DNA of 64,000 nucleotides from Promethearchaeota archaeon (GCA_019057865.1 JAHLWP010000001.1:178668-242667); one strand, 5' to 3'. Numbered from the stretch's first letter, positions 16,435 to 26,415 are shown. Translations and numbers: made by a program. Notes: generated from the sequence alone by a model not told the origin.

Positions 16435-18189
16435 ATGATAAAAATTAATGGTAATTTAAGAAAAGGAATCGCATTTCTAATACTTTTCTTCGGGGCTTTA
16501 ACTATATTTATTTATACTAAAGTAGATTTAGTAAATAAATTCCTAATTTACATATTTTCTCTAATTTCAATACTTTTCTTAATAAGCGAACTAATAATTA
16601 AGAAAATTAATATTAATTCAGAAGAGAGTGAAGATATAATAAGAAATGGAAAATATAAACACATAGAAATAGGTGGAAATAATAATTTAGAAACTTATAT
16701 GATAAAAATAATAAAAAGGTATCAATTGATAAAAGAAATTGGTTATTATAAAAAAGAAGTAGCGACGAAAAGTCCGCTAGATAATACTAAAACATTAATG
16801 GAAAACTTTAGAAATTCTAAAATTCAAAATGTTAATAGTACCAAAATTAATAATCATTTGACAGGATTAAGTTGGAAGAAAGTTCTCCTTTTAACTGAGT
16901 TGATTGGAATAATTTTAGGTGACGGTCATATCTCTTTTGATGAAAAAAAGAGAAATTATCTCTGCGAAATTTCTTTTAATTCTACTGAACCTGATTATGT
17001 ATATTATGTTAAAGACCTAATAAAATCATTTTTTGATATAGAACCTACAATTAGAGAAAGAGATGAGGATAATACTACATTAATTAGAATTTATAAAAAA
17101 GAGATAATTCGTTTTTTAATTAATTTGGGATTAAAACCAGGAAATAAAGTTTTAAATCAAGTAGATATTCCTTATTGGATTAAAAGAGATTTAAATTGGA
17201 TTAAAAATAATCGAAATGAATGGGAAACCATATATAAACATCTTACTGTAGCTTGCATAAGAGGACTTGTTGATACAGATGGCTCTATTTATTTAAATTG
17301 GAATAAGAAGAAGAATTATTTAGCTATAGGGATTAAATTTACCAATGCTTCGAAACCTCTTGTTCTTGATTTTAAGAATTTATGTAAATGTTTAGATATC
17401 AGTTTCTCGAAAATTAGTACTTATATTGGTAAAACCAAAAATGGTTCTGATTATACTGGTTATTCTACGAATACTGAAGCGAAAAATAATGTTTATAATT
17501 TTATTTTTAAGAGTATAAAACCTTTTAAATGGACAATTAAAAAATCATTAATTCAAGAAAGACTCGCCGAAATCGGAATGGATATTAAGGATGTTCTTAG
17601 GTATGAAAGACCTCGTAGGGATTATAAGAAGGGACGTGCAATATACTTAAAGACGTTATTTGAAAGTTTAGGAACTCTTAATGGAGTCCGAGAATATTTA
17701 ATAAAGAAAGGTGAATCTCCGATGAAGAAAGAAACTATATCCAAATATATCCAAAAGTTAATTCAAGATCGAGGTAAAAACTATGAAAATTGGATAAGCC
17801 TTAATTCTGCTATAAAAATCGATGATAGAGTTGTAGGAGGGATAAGGATACCTTTAAATGTTAAGAAAATTGTCTGCCATTTCATCTTTAATGTTTTATT
17901 AGAGAATTGTATTGATATAAGTATGAATAAAATTATTGATCATCTACGTTATTTTGTTAAAGTTTCAAATTTAGATAGAATAAGCTATTTATTAGAATAT
18001 ACTCATACAAAAAATTTAATTCTGAATTTTTTTAAAACCTCTACTTATTTTATAATTTATATAATCGATCATAAGATTGACAGACATTCTCCAACAAAAA
18101 TAAGAAGAAACATAAAAAAATTAGATAATGTTGACATACCATATCACGATTCTCAAATTAAAGAGATAATAAAGAATTTATTTGATTGA
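16435..18189 (+). CDS. LAGLIDADG-type protein with N-terminal membrane hairpin
   Basis: 584 residues from the ATG at 16435 (an in-frame TTG at 16420 adds five). Two hydrophobic segments near residues 12-28 and 34-56 form a membrane hairpin. Two LAGLIDADG helices follow: LTELIGIILGDG near 153-165 and ACIRGLVDTDG near 274-284, each with the acidic catalytic residue, so a monomeric two-repeat endonuclease. The C-terminal 200 residues are of unknown type, possibly DNA-binding. It starts about 140 bases downstream of tRNA-Arg and is not embedded in another gene, so it is free-standing. A membrane-anchored homing endonuclease is unexpected; a domesticated regulator is the alternative. Confidence 0.8.
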   Translation: MIKINGNLRKGIAFLILFFGALTIFIYTKVDLVNKFLIYIFSLISILFLISELIIKKININSEESEDIIRNGKYKHIEIGGNNNLETYMIKIIKRYQLIKEIGYYKKEVATKSPLDNTKTLMENFRNSKIQNVNSTKINNHLTGLSWKKVLLLTELIGIILGDGHISFDEKKRNYLCEISFNSTEPDYVYYVKDLIKSFFDIEPTIRERDEDNTTLIRIYKKEIIRFLINLGLKPGNKVLNQVDIPYWIKRDLNWIKNNRNEWETIYKHLTVACIRGLVDTDGSIYLNWNKKKNYLAIGIKFTNASKPLVLDFKNLCKCLDISFSKISTYIGKTKNGSDYTGYSTNTEAKNNVYNFIFKSIKPFKWTIKKSLIQERLAEIGMDIKDVLRYERPRRDYKKGRAIYLKTLFESLGTLNGVREYLIKKGESPMKKETISKYIQKLIQDRGKNYENWISLNSAIKIDDRVVGGIRIPLNVKKIVCHFIFNVLLENCIDISMNKIIDHLRYFVKVSNLDRISYLLEYTHTKNLILNFFKTSTYFIIYIIDHKIDRHSPTKIRRNIKKLDNVDIPYHDSQIKEIIKNLFD

Positions 18190-18242
18190 GAGTAAACTTT
18201 TTAATTTTTTATTTAACTCTTCAAATATATTTGCTTTTTGTT

Positions 18243-19013
18243 TTAGTCAATTAAATTTAATATATCTGATACATCCTTCACTTTTATATAATTAGGAACG
18301 TCAATGTCCTTTTCAAACGGGAATTTATAAATCCTATCTAATAAAATAGCTTTTAAATTTGCTCTATAAGCTCCTATAATATCAACATATTCATCTCCAC
18401 ACATTATAACAGAATTTGCATGAGATTCTAAACCCATTTTTTTAAGTGTATAAAAAAAAATATTAGGATCAGGTTTTCTTTTCCCAAATTTAGCAGAGGT
18501 AACAACAACATCAAAAAGTTGTAATAATTCATGTTTCTTTAACATATTTTCAATTGTTTTATGATTTGGATGATTAGAGATTAATGCGATTTTTAAATTT
18601 TTTAAGACTAATTTCTCTAATGTATCTCTTGTGTTTTCGAAAGGAATCCATTCATCTTCTTCGCATGAATGATATATATTTGCTAACTCCATATAGAATT
18701 CATCATTTAATTCTACCAAATCATTTATGGTATTTTTATCTACCATTATATCTAATACATTTTGAAAGATTTGAGATGTAGGAATTTCTAATTTTGTTTT
18801 GATACTTTTCTTAAAAGAGGAAGCTCTTTTTCTATTAAAAATTTTAATAAAATCTTCAATTGCTATTTTTTCTTTCAATACTTTATGTTTTTTTAATAAG
18901 TCAATAGAGCTTAATAACCCTGTCTTAAAACATTCAAAGTATTTATCAATAGAAGGTTCATCAAAATAAAATAATGTGAAGCCAAAATCAAAAATTACTC
19001 CTTTAACCTTCAT
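18243..19013 (-). CDS. HAD-superfamily hydrolase
   Basis: 256 residues. Motif I GVIFDFGFTLFY has Phe between the usual Asp positions followed by Gly-Phe-Thr-Leu, so the first Asp is present but the second position of DxD is not Asp. Motif II is ALISNH, motif III Lys in GKRKPDPNIFFYTLK, motif IV MCGDEYVDIIGA. A large helical cap (about 20-130) places it in subfamily IA. Likely a phosphatase; the FDFG form is seen in some haloacid-dehalogenase-like members. Convergent with the LAGLIDADG gene. Substrate unknown. Confidence 0.85.
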   Translation of the reverse strand: MKVKGVIFDFGFTLFYFDEPSIDKYFECFKTGLLSSIDLLKKHKVLKEKIAIEDFIKIFNRKRASSFKKSIKTKLEIPTSQIFQNVLDIMVDKNTINDLVELNDEFYMELANIYHSCEEDEWIPFENTRDTLEKLVLKNLKIALISNHPNHKTIENMLKKHELLQLFDVVVTSAKFGKRKPDPNIFFYTLKKMGLESHANSVIMCGDEYVDIIGAYRANLKAILLDRIYKFPFEKDIDVPNYIKVKDVSDILNLID

Positions 19014-19150
19014 AATATAAATTATAATAATGTAAATCGAATTTTAATTTATCTCTAAATATGAATTATTAGAATTTTTAACAGTCTATATTAATTTATT
19101 AATAAATAATAAATTTTTATCGAAAGAACTTACTATTTTATTGAAGTAAT

Positions 19151-19675
19151 ATGTCAATCGATAAATGGCTTTCTGATAAAGATTCAAAAGAAGAAGAACT
19201 CAGAAGGGAAAAATTATTTAAAACACTTCCTCAAGAAAAAGTTCAAGAATTAAAGAAAAGAAAAATTAGAGATTTAACTGAAAAGGAGAAGCTAAAGGCT
19301 GATCTAAATACAAAAAAAGAAGACTTTTTAAGTAATATTCTTGAATTTAAGGATTGGTTAAATCAGAGGAATTATCTAAAAGGAGATTTGGATAAAATTG
19401 AAACTTGGGTAATAAATTTGTATAAAACAGTCGAATTTGAACAAGAATCAAGATTATCTCTAATAAGTGATAGAAAGCAATTGATCGATAAATATAAGAG
19501 AATCCCTCCTAAATTTTTAGATGAAAAAACCAGAGTTGCTATAAATAAGAAATTATACAATTCTAAAAAAACTAGTTCAGATTATTATATCTTAAGAAAA
19601 CTAAAAGAAACAGTAAATGAAAAGTTGAAAGAAGCTGAATATTATCATATCCTCAGAATAATTTTGGAAATATGA
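19151..19675 (+). CDS. Charged helical protein, unknown function
   Basis: 174 residues from ATG. Almost entirely alpha-helical, very rich in Lys, Glu and Leu, starting MSIDKWLSDKDSKEEELRREK. Coiled-coil potential in the first 60 residues; no membrane span, no cysteines forming a metal site, no recognised domain. It lies 137 bases after the divergent HAD gene and 89 bases before the nucleotidyltransferase gene on the same strand. Probably real because of length, ATG start and coding-like composition; function unknown. Confidence 0.6.
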   Translation: MSIDKWLSDKDSKEEELRREKLFKTLPQEKVQELKKRKIRDLTEKEKLKADLNTKKEDFLSNILEFKDWLNQRNYLKGDLDKIETWVINLYKTVEFEQESRLSLISDRKQLIDKYKRIPPKFLDEKTRVAINKKLYNSKKTSSDYYILRKLKETVNEKLKEAEYYHILRIILEI

Positions 19676-19764
19676 AAACATTCAGGAAATAATTCAAAAT
19701 ACTTTTTATTTCATAGATATTTATATTTTGTATAGTAAAAATTAGATATCTATTGAATTAGCAA

Positions 19765-20853
19765 ATGTGGGTTATAGCTCCACTAGCGGGCATAGGAAAA
19801 AGATTACAACCGTTCACATATTCGAAGCCTAAAGCATTTATAAAGATAGCAGGAAAGAGGTTAATTGACCATATTCTAATAAAGCTAAAAAAAACTTTTC
19901 CGAAAAATACTAATCTGTGTTTTGTAGTAGGTTATAAGAAAAGGCAAATATCTGAATATTTAACTAAAAATTATTCAGATTATTTTAATTTACAATTAAT
20001 CGTGCAGAAACCAATTGGTTATGAAGCTGATACTCCATTTTTCAGTGGACTTGGTGATGCAATATTATTAACTAAAAAATTTGCTGAAAATGATGATTGT
20101 TTCATTTTACTAAGTGATAGACTCCCTTTAGAAGATTATTCGCAGATTCTCTTGAAGTTCCATCAGAATATTTGCGATGGTGTAATGAATGTTAAGCAAG
20201 TTGAAAATCCTCAATTTTATGGAGTAATTGAACTAAATGATGAAGGTTATATCACTACTATTGTTGAGAAGCCTAAAGAGCCTAAAACTAACTATGCTGT
20301 CTCTGGAGCCTATTTATTTGGAATGAGTATAACACCCCGTTTATTTGAATTATTGGAGGAGCAAAGTAAAATTAAATTAGAAAATGGACAGGAGCATCAT
20401 TTGACTCCTGTCATTCAAAAACTCATAGATGAGGGCTTTAAACTAAAAATTAATGAGATGAAGGAAGAAATTTTAGATTTTGGAAGACCTGAAAGCTTAA
20501 TTGAAGGCAATAGATATTTGTTAGCAGAAATAAAATTAGAGGATCCTTCTTATGAAAATTTGTTCCAATCAGGCAATATAATCGATTCCAAAATCGTTCC
20601 TCCAGTATTTATAGGAAAAAACACACATATTTCAGATTCTGTTATTGGTCCAAATGTATCCATTGGAGATGATGTAGTTATTGAAAAGTGCATTATCTCT
20701 GAGTCTGTTATTGGAGACGGCGTAAATTTAAAAAAAATTATCACTTCACGATCAATAATCGGGGATTATTCGATACTAGAAGATTTAATTAAAAAAAGTA
20801 TTATTATAGGAGATTCCTCATATATAGCTACATCTAATATGAAATCATTTTAG
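19765..20853 (+). CDS. Sugar-phosphate nucleotidylyltransferase with left-handed beta-helix tail
   Basis: 362 residues. N-terminal nucleotidyltransferase signature APLAGIGKRLQPFTYSKPKAFIKIAG (G-x-G-x-R-L-x-P-x-T with the later Lys) and LLSDRLPLEDY, where Asp of the metal site is visible. VVEKP-type segment TTIVEKPKEPKTNYAVSGAYLF follows. From about residue 265 hexapeptide repeats (IGKNTHISDSVIGPNVSIG) form a left-handed beta helix. Such enzymes activate sugar-1-phosphates with NTPs to NDP-sugars for glycan or exopolysaccharide synthesis; whether glucose, mannose or GlcNAc cannot be decided. Ends in TAG. Confidence 0.9.
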   Translation: MWVIAPLAGIGKRLQPFTYSKPKAFIKIAGKRLIDHILIKLKKTFPKNTNLCFVVGYKKRQISEYLTKNYSDYFNLQLIVQKPIGYEADTPFFSGLGDAILLTKKFAENDDCFILLSDRLPLEDYSQILLKFHQNICDGVMNVKQVENPQFYGVIELNDEGYITTIVEKPKEPKTNYAVSGAYLFGMSITPRLFELLEEQSKIKLENGQEHHLTPVIQKLIDEGFKLKINEMKEEILDFGRPESLIEGNRYLLAEIKLEDPSYENLFQSGNIIDSKIVPPVFIGKNTHISDSVIGPNVSIGDDVVIEKCIISESVIGDGVNLKKIITSRSIIGDYSILEDLIKKSIIIGDSSYIATSNMKSF

Positions 20854-20886
20854 TTTTTGAAATTATTAAAAAAAAAATTTGAATAT

Positions 20887-22314
20887 TTAATCGAATTCTG
20901 GTCTTTTATCTTGCCAAGGAGCAATTTCTTCAAAGGCTTTGGATACCTGAAGAACAGCAAGATCATCAAATTTACTTCCGACAATCTGCATTCCGATGGG
21001 TAGTCCATCACTAGACCACCCACATGGAATAGAAGCAGCGGGATTTCCAGTCATATTAAATACTGATACAAGAGGAGCCCATGCTGTGGGTGATACCATT
21101 TTTCCATTAATTTGAGTGGGAAAAAGAATTCCTAATTCAAATGCTGGCAAACCAGTTGTAGGTGTTAATAAAATATCATATTTTTTAAAATACTGATAAA
21201 ATTTGTCATATATGATTTTACGACGAGCCATTGATCTTGTAAAATCCATTACAGTAGCACTTACTCCTGCTTCAACAGCTTTAACAAGGCCTGGATGCAT
21301 TTTTTCTCTCGAATCTCTCAATTTAGCCATTAAATCATAACCAAATAAGATAGAATGATATGTTAAAAGAATTCTTTCAGGGTTTCTAATCTTAAATTTT
21401 GCGGGTTCAATTGTCCATCCAAATTCCTCAAATTTTTGAACAGAATTCAGGAAATTTTCTTTAACATCTGAATCAATTACTTTTGCAAATCCTAAATCAA
21501 GTGAAAAACCTATCTTTAAGTTCTTAGGTTTTTCATCAAGTTTTTCCAAATAATTAATATTTTGTTCTGGCAAGGAATACATGTCACCGTAATGTGGTCC
21601 TTTTATGGCATCCAACATTAATGCAGCATCCTTTACATATCTTACAATCGGACCATAATGAATTAATGATTCAAAGTGCATTCCTGATGTTGGATATACT
21701 GGAACTCTTCCGAAACTCGGTTTAATACCATAAATTCCGCACAAACTAGCAGGAACTCGAATTGAACCTCCACCGTCAGCTCCCAAAGCTAAATATCCTA
21801 AACCAGAAGCTATGGCTGCTCCCGCACCACCGCTTGATCCTCCTGAAGTTCTTTCTAAATTCCATGGATTACGAGTTTCTCCAAAGATTAAATTATCAGT
21901 AATATGTAAAAATCCAAATGGGCTCATGTTTGTTTTTCCTAAAAGGACAATTCCTGCATCTTTTAATCTTTCTACAGATGCATCATCTTCATCGGGTATG
22001 TTGTTTTCATATAATTTTGATCCGAAAGTTGTTCTTATTCCTTTAATTGGCATTTCATCTTTTATGCTAGTTGGGATTCCATGTAATAATCCTAATTTCT
22101 CATCTTTTTTAACAGCATCATCTGCTTTCTTTGCCATTTCTCTAGCTAGATCAAAAGTAGGGGTGCAGTAAGCGTTAATTATAGGATTTATCTTTTCAAT
22201 TCTTTCAATTATAACTTCAGTAATCTCTTGAGAAGTAAGTTCTTGAGTTTTTATTTTCTCTCTCATTTCATAAGCAGGCAAAAAACATATTTCTTCCTTA
22301 TTCATTTTTACCAT
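20887..22314 (-). CDS. Amidase-signature family hydrolase, paralogue 1
   Basis: 475 residues with the full amidase signature. Lys85 in PTSIKDE, cis-Ser162 in SGGSSGGAGAA and nucleophile Ser186 in GADGGGSIRVP are spaced as in the known Ser-cisSer-Lys triad. It could be a GatA-like amidotransferase subunit, but archaea normally use GatDE and no gatB or gatC is adjacent, so a free-standing amidase on small amides is more likely. Its neighbour upstream is a close paralogue with nearly the same first 50 residues. Cytosolic. Confidence 0.88.
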   Translation of the reverse strand: MVKMNKEEICFLPAYEMREKIKTQELTSQEITEVIIERIEKINPIINAYCTPTFDLAREMAKKADDAVKKDEKLGLLHGIPTSIKDEMPIKGIRTTFGSKLYENNIPDEDDASVERLKDAGIVLLGKTNMSPFGFLHITDNLIFGETRNPWNLERTSGGSSGGAGAAIASGLGYLALGADGGGSIRVPASLCGIYGIKPSFGRVPVYPTSGMHFESLIHYGPIVRYVKDAALMLDAIKGPHYGDMYSLPEQNINYLEKLDEKPKNLKIGFSLDLGFAKVIDSDVKENFLNSVQKFEEFGWTIEPAKFKIRNPERILLTYHSILFGYDLMAKLRDSREKMHPGLVKAVEAGVSATVMDFTRSMARRKIIYDKFYQYFKKYDILLTPTTGLPAFELGILFPTQINGKMVSPTAWAPLVSVFNMTGNPAASIPCGWSSDGLPIGMQIVGSKFDDLAVLQVSKAFEEIAPWQDKRPEFD

Positions 22315-22399
22315 TGATTTTCATTTGTTTTAATAAATTAAAATTTGATAATATTTAATATAAACGATTTTATATTTGGATAGAAATACAAACTCGATA

Positions 22400-23830
22400 T
22401 TAATTGAAGACTGGTTTTTTCCCTTGCCATGGGGTAATTTCTTCAAATGCTTTGGATACTTGTAGAATTAATAATTCTTCAAATCTTTTACCAACAATTT
22501 GTAAGCCAATTGGAAGATTGTCTTTTGTCCATCCGCAGGGAATAGAAGCCGCAGGGTGTCCCGTAAAATTAAAGGGAAATGTAAATGGTTGCCAACCTGT
22601 GGGACCTACATCTATTCCGTTTATTTTTGAAGGAGCAGCAATCCCTAATTCGAAAGCAGGAACTGCTGTTGTTGGAGTAATTAGTATATCATAATTTCTA
22701 AATGATTCAAATATAGCGTGATAAAATTCATTACGAGTTTTCATAGCGTGTGGTAAACTTGAAGCTGGGAATCCTAATCCCGCTTCAACCCACGTAACTA
22801 AAGTAGGATCTAGTTTTTCTCTCCATTCCTTTAAATAGGGTTCTAATTCATATCCAAAAGTTACAAGCCAGAATGTGCTAAAAGCTACTGATGGATCTAC
22901 CCCTTTAAATTTTACTTCTTCTACTTTCCACCCAAAAGATTCAAAATTATAAACTGACTTAATTACTACTTTTTCAACTTCACTGTCAATGACTTTTGCG
23001 TACCCTAAATCTAAACTATAGCCAATTTTTAAATTTTCTGGCTTTTCATTTATGTGATCAAGATACTTAAGATTATCCTCTGGTAAAGAAAATCTATCAC
23101 CCTCAAATGGTCCCTTCATAACATCTAACATTAATGCTGCATCTGAAACATATCTTACAATAGGGCCAATAACAGCCAGAGTTTGAGCTGTAATGAATTC
23201 TCTTGGATGAATAGGAACCCTACCAAAGCTAGGTTTAAGCCCATAAGCTCCACAAAAACAAGCAGGATGTCGAATAGATCCTCCTCCATCTGAGCCTTGA
23301 GCTAGAGGACCCATTCCACATACAACTGATGCTGCTGCTCCTCCACTAGAACCTCCAGATGTCTTCTCAAGATTCCATGGGTTTGGAGTAGCTCCAAATA
23401 TTAAATTATCAGTAGCTCCTTTAAATCCGAATTCGGGAGTATTAGTTTTTCCTAAGATTACACAACCAGCATCTTTTAAGCGTTTTACAACAATAGCATC
23501 TTCATGTGGAACATAGTTTTCAAAGATTTTTGAACCAAAGGTGGTTCTCACTCCTTTAACTGGTACTAAATCTTTTATGGAAGTTGGAATACCATTTAAA
23601 AGGGGATTTTCTTTTTCTTCCTTTTTTACTCTTTTATCAGCTTTTTTTGCCATTTCTCTTGCTAATTCGAAAGTTGGCGTGCAATAAGCATTAATTATAG
23701 GATTAATTTTTTCAATTCTTTCAATAATAATTTCAGTAATCTCTTGAGAAGTAAGTTCTTGAGTTCTTATTTTTTCTCTCATTTCCGATGCGGACATAAA
23801 GCAAATATCTTCTTTATTCATTTTCATCAT
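22400..23830 (-). CDS. Amidase-signature family hydrolase, paralogue 2
   Basis: 476 residues, clearly homologous end to end with the gene 85 bases downstream (for example TQELTSQEITE, INPIINAYCTPTF and NPWNLE near-identical blocks). The triad is intact: Lys in PTSIKDL, Ser in SGGSSGGAAAS and Ser in GSDGGGSIRHP. Differences cluster around the substrate-pocket half (residues 250-420), consistent with changed specificity after tandem duplication. Both genes are on the same strand and probably cotranscribed. Substrate unknown. Confidence 0.88.
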   Translation of the reverse strand: MMKMNKEDICFMSASEMREKIRTQELTSQEITEIIIERIEKINPIINAYCTPTFELAREMAKKADKRVKKEEKENPLLNGIPTSIKDLVPVKGVRTTFGSKIFENYVPHEDAIVVKRLKDAGCVILGKTNTPEFGFKGATDNLIFGATPNPWNLEKTSGGSSGGAAASVVCGMGPLAQGSDGGGSIRHPACFCGAYGLKPSFGRVPIHPREFITAQTLAVIGPIVRYVSDAALMLDVMKGPFEGDRFSLPEDNLKYLDHINEKPENLKIGYSLDLGYAKVIDSEVEKVVIKSVYNFESFGWKVEEVKFKGVDPSVAFSTFWLVTFGYELEPYLKEWREKLDPTLVTWVEAGLGFPASSLPHAMKTRNEFYHAIFESFRNYDILITPTTAVPAFELGIAAPSKINGIDVGPTGWQPFTFPFNFTGHPAASIPCGWTKDNLPIGLQIVGKRFEELLILQVSKAFEEITPWQGKKPVFN

Positions 23831-23961
23831 CAGTTTAAAATACTATTATTAAATAATTTTTGATGTAAAATAATATAAAATTACTCATTTTAGTTTTAAA
23901 TATGATTTAAAATTCTAAAAACTTCTCAGAATAAGAACCTATAATTTTTCTTTTTCTTATC

Positions 23962-24369
23962 TTAAAATTTAAAATCTTTTTGCCATTTCTTATATCCCAG
24001 CTTAAAAAGTTTTAATCTGGGTTTATTTACTTTATTATCCAACTGTGTTTTAGAACGTGGATTGTACATTATTTCGCGATAGCGAGTATAATATTCATCT
24101 GCGCTTGGATTTCCATAAATCAATTTTAAAATTGCTTTTTCAGTAAAATAAAGAATTAAATCAGGTTTAATACCGGGATTTTCTTTGGTTATCTCTAAAA
24201 TATTCTCTTTTTTTTTATATAAGAAGTAATGCAGTTTGAAAAATTCTTCATCTGTAGAATTTTCAGTAATATAATATTCCCAACAAGCGTTTATATTTAA
24301 ATATCTCATTAAATCCAAATTATTTGGAAAATAAGTTTTTAATTTCTTATATAATTCTTCTGCATCCAT
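23962..24369 (-). CDS. Small SCP2-like protein
   Basis: 135 residues. The segment ENPGIKPDLILYFTEKAILKLIYGNPSADEYYTRY reads like the last strand and helix of an SCP2 (sterol carrier 2-like) fold: a PDL beta strand followed by a lipid-pocket helix and a Gly-Asn-Pro turn. The start is an ATG 12 bases after the aldehyde dehydrogenase stop, so it is the last gene of a four-gene unit (SDR, SCP2-like, ALDH, this). Paired with a second SCP2-like protein three genes upstream, it suggests handling of hydrophobic acyl or isoprenoid substrates. Fold assignment is tentative. Confidence 0.55.
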   Translation of the reverse strand: MDAEELYKKLKTYFPNNLDLMRYLNINACWEYYITENSTDEEFFKLHYFLYKKKENILEITKENPGIKPDLILYFTEKAILKLIYGNPSADEYYTRYREIMYNPRSKTQLDNKVNKPRLKLFKLGYKKWQKDFKF

Positions 24370-24381
24370 CGCGCAATCTAA

Positions 24382-25875
24382 TTATTTTATTTTCTCTAAA
24401 TTCAACGGAGTACCATCATAAATATATTTCCCATAAACCAATTCCTGGGGATAATATTTGCAACCTGCTGGATAAGCAGAATCTTTAATTCCACCAAGTG
24501 AAACCGTAATATCAACAAGCATGGGTCTAGCATTTATATAAATATTCGCAGCTTCTAATTCGTTCTTAAAAATCTCAATGTTATTCAGATTAGATGTATA
24601 AACAACTGCCCTCATACCATAATTACTAGCATTTGCTAACCTTATTGCATCTCTCATATCGTCAGCTTTAGTAATAGAACGAACTGGTCCAAAAGCCTCT
24701 TCTTTCCATAAGAATGGAGCTTTAGTTAGATCCTCACATAATTCGGGTTTTATTTCTACTAAAGTAGGCTTGTAAAATAACCCATAATCTTCACCAGTGT
24801 CGATCTTTTCTGCACCCGTGAAAATTTTAGCACCAAATTTCTTTGCATCTGCTACCATCACCTCCATCATCATCAGGATTCTCCTACTTCCCAGTGGACC
24901 AATATCTGTATCCGGATCAGTGGGATCTCCGTACTTTAAGTTTTCAATTTCTTTCACAAGACATTCTATATATTGGTCGTATATATCTTTGTGGACTATA
25001 ATTCGCTTCATCGAGAAGCATTGTTGTCCAGAATTAGTATAACTTGCCATTACATTCCATTTAGCCACTCGTTCTAAATTTACGTCATCCATGACTATTC
25101 CTGCATCATTTCCAGCACATTCGAAAAAGAATTGTTTAAATGGCTGAGTATACATAGGAAATCCCATTGATTTATCAACAGTTTTTTTCAGGAATCTACC
25201 ATAACGTACTAAGATATCCTTTGCTGTATGAGACGCTGTAATCGTCATCAAAGTCTTGACCAATGGAGATTTAAGAAATTCATCTACTGCCCATTCTCCA
25301 GGAGCTATAACTATATCTAAGGCTCCAAGACCAGGTAAATCCATTTCTTCCATTATTGAATAAGCTTCTAACATAGTTAATGGACAGGCTGTAGACGGTT
25401 TAACGATGGCTCCATTACCAACTAAATAATTCGCACCCAATTGATAAAGAGGTAGACTTATAGGAGTATTACGAGGAGAAATGCATACTGCTAAACCATG
25501 AGGGAGATATCTTATTTTAACTAATTGTTCTCCTTCTATGCTTGTTAAAGATTTTTCTTCTACGAATTGATAATACCAATCACAAAATTTGAAACCATTC
25601 ATTACAATATTCAATTCCCATTCAGAATATTTGATTGGCAATCCACCTTCTGCAACTACCAAATCCTTCAATTTGGATTTTTTAAAACGCAATTTAGTAG
25701 CAAATTTAGAAAGAAGTTGAGCTCGTTCAAAAAAATCCATTTCTTTTAATAAATGTTGATTTTTATGTACTTTCTTAATTTTTGCATTAATTGTTTCTGG
25801 TGTGTCAGCAGGAATAGTTCCTATAAGTTCACCAGTGTATTTATTTTTTATTTCCAATTCTTGAACTTTTATCAT
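24382..25875 (-). CDS. Aldehyde dehydrogenase family protein
   Basis: 497 residues, normal length. The NAD-binding and catalytic landmarks are present: ISPRNTPISLP, VKPSTACPLTM, the Glu in FFFECAGNDAGIV, and the catalytic Cys in NSGQQCFSMKR. FGPVRSI near residue 400 is the conserved Glu-x-Phe-Gly-Pro region. It should oxidise an aldehyde to the acid (or acyl-CoA) with NAD(P). The second strand of context is an SDR and two SCP2-like proteins in the same operon, pointing to a lipid- or isoprenoid-derived aldehyde, though this is inference. Confidence 0.9.
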   Translation of the reverse strand: MIKVQELEIKNKYTGELIGTIPADTPETINAKIKKVHKNQHLLKEMDFFERAQLLSKFATKLRFKKSKLKDLVVAEGGLPIKYSEWELNIVMNGFKFCDWYYQFVEEKSLTSIEGEQLVKIRYLPHGLAVCISPRNTPISLPLYQLGANYLVGNGAIVKPSTACPLTMLEAYSIMEEMDLPGLGALDIVIAPGEWAVDEFLKSPLVKTLMTITASHTAKDILVRYGRFLKKTVDKSMGFPMYTQPFKQFFFECAGNDAGIVMDDVNLERVAKWNVMASYTNSGQQCFSMKRIIVHKDIYDQYIECLVKEIENLKYGDPTDPDTDIGPLGSRRILMMMEVMVADAKKFGAKIFTGAEKIDTGEDYGLFYKPTLVEIKPELCEDLTKAPFLWKEEAFGPVRSITKADDMRDAIRLANASNYGMRAVVYTSNLNNIEIFKNELEAANIYINARPMLVDITVSLGGIKDSAYPAGCKYYPQELVYGKYIYDGTPLNLEKIK

Positions 25876-25943
25876 AAATTTAATTACCCTTATATATTTT
25901 AAAGTTATTTCTAATATTTATTTAAAAAAAAAATTTAAATACT

Positions 25944-26414
25944 CTAAATATCGTCATCATCTTTGAGGATACCAGCAGTCTGGGCAAATTTTCCATAGCC
26001 CATATTAATTAAAGTTTGTGTTCTTTTATGCAATACAAAATCAATCCAGCCTTTTTCTTCATCTGGATTATCATAAAATAATCCCAAAAGTTGTGCATAA
26101 TCTACTTTCGTTTTTGTTTGGATTAATTTTTTAACTGCATCCACCGAGAGTGCTAGTTCCAAATCCGAATCGACTGCTCTTCCTGGTTTTATTTCAATTC
26201 CATTTCCATTTCTATACACATTAAAGATATCAACTGGAGATTCTTTATCATATGTTTCAATTGAATCATAAAGCGCAAAATCAAAGTTTGAACCGTTTAT
26301 TAAATCCGAGAAAATCTCAGGATATTGTGCCAGAAATTTGGTGTATTTTCTGGCTATTTCTGTCTTATATACTTTTTTATCTATAATTTGACTTGTTAAT
26401 TCTTCTTGTGTCAT
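25944..26414 (-). CDS. SCP2-like lipid-binding protein
   Basis: 156 residues. A helical N-terminus leads to an alpha/beta domain in which ALYDSIETYDKESPVDIFNVYRNG and DSDLELALSVDAVKKLIQ resemble the beta strands and pocket helix of SCP2. Sits one base downstream of the SDR gene stop region (SDR ends 26416, this starts 26414), so the two are tightly coupled, and 68 bases upstream of the ALDH gene. Likely binds a hydrophobic substrate for the neighbouring oxidoreductases. Assignment moderately supported. Confidence 0.6.
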   Translation of the reverse strand: MTQEELTSQIIDKKVYKTEIARKYTKFLAQYPEIFSDLINGSNFDFALYDSIETYDKESPVDIFNVYRNGNGIEIKPGRAVDSDLELALSVDAVKKLIQTKTKVDYAQLLGLFYDNPDEEKGWIDFVLHKRTQTLINMGYGKFAQTAGILKDDDDI

Positions 26415-26415
26415 T

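Noticed and set aside
21812..22171. Plus-strand gene of 119 codons inside the first amidase
   Set aside because: Antisense to the catalytic core of a conserved amidase; no own signals.
20887..22314. GatA of a GatCAB complex
   Set aside because: No gatB or gatC nearby, a close paralogue is next to it, and archaea commonly use GatDE; a free amidase is the safer call.
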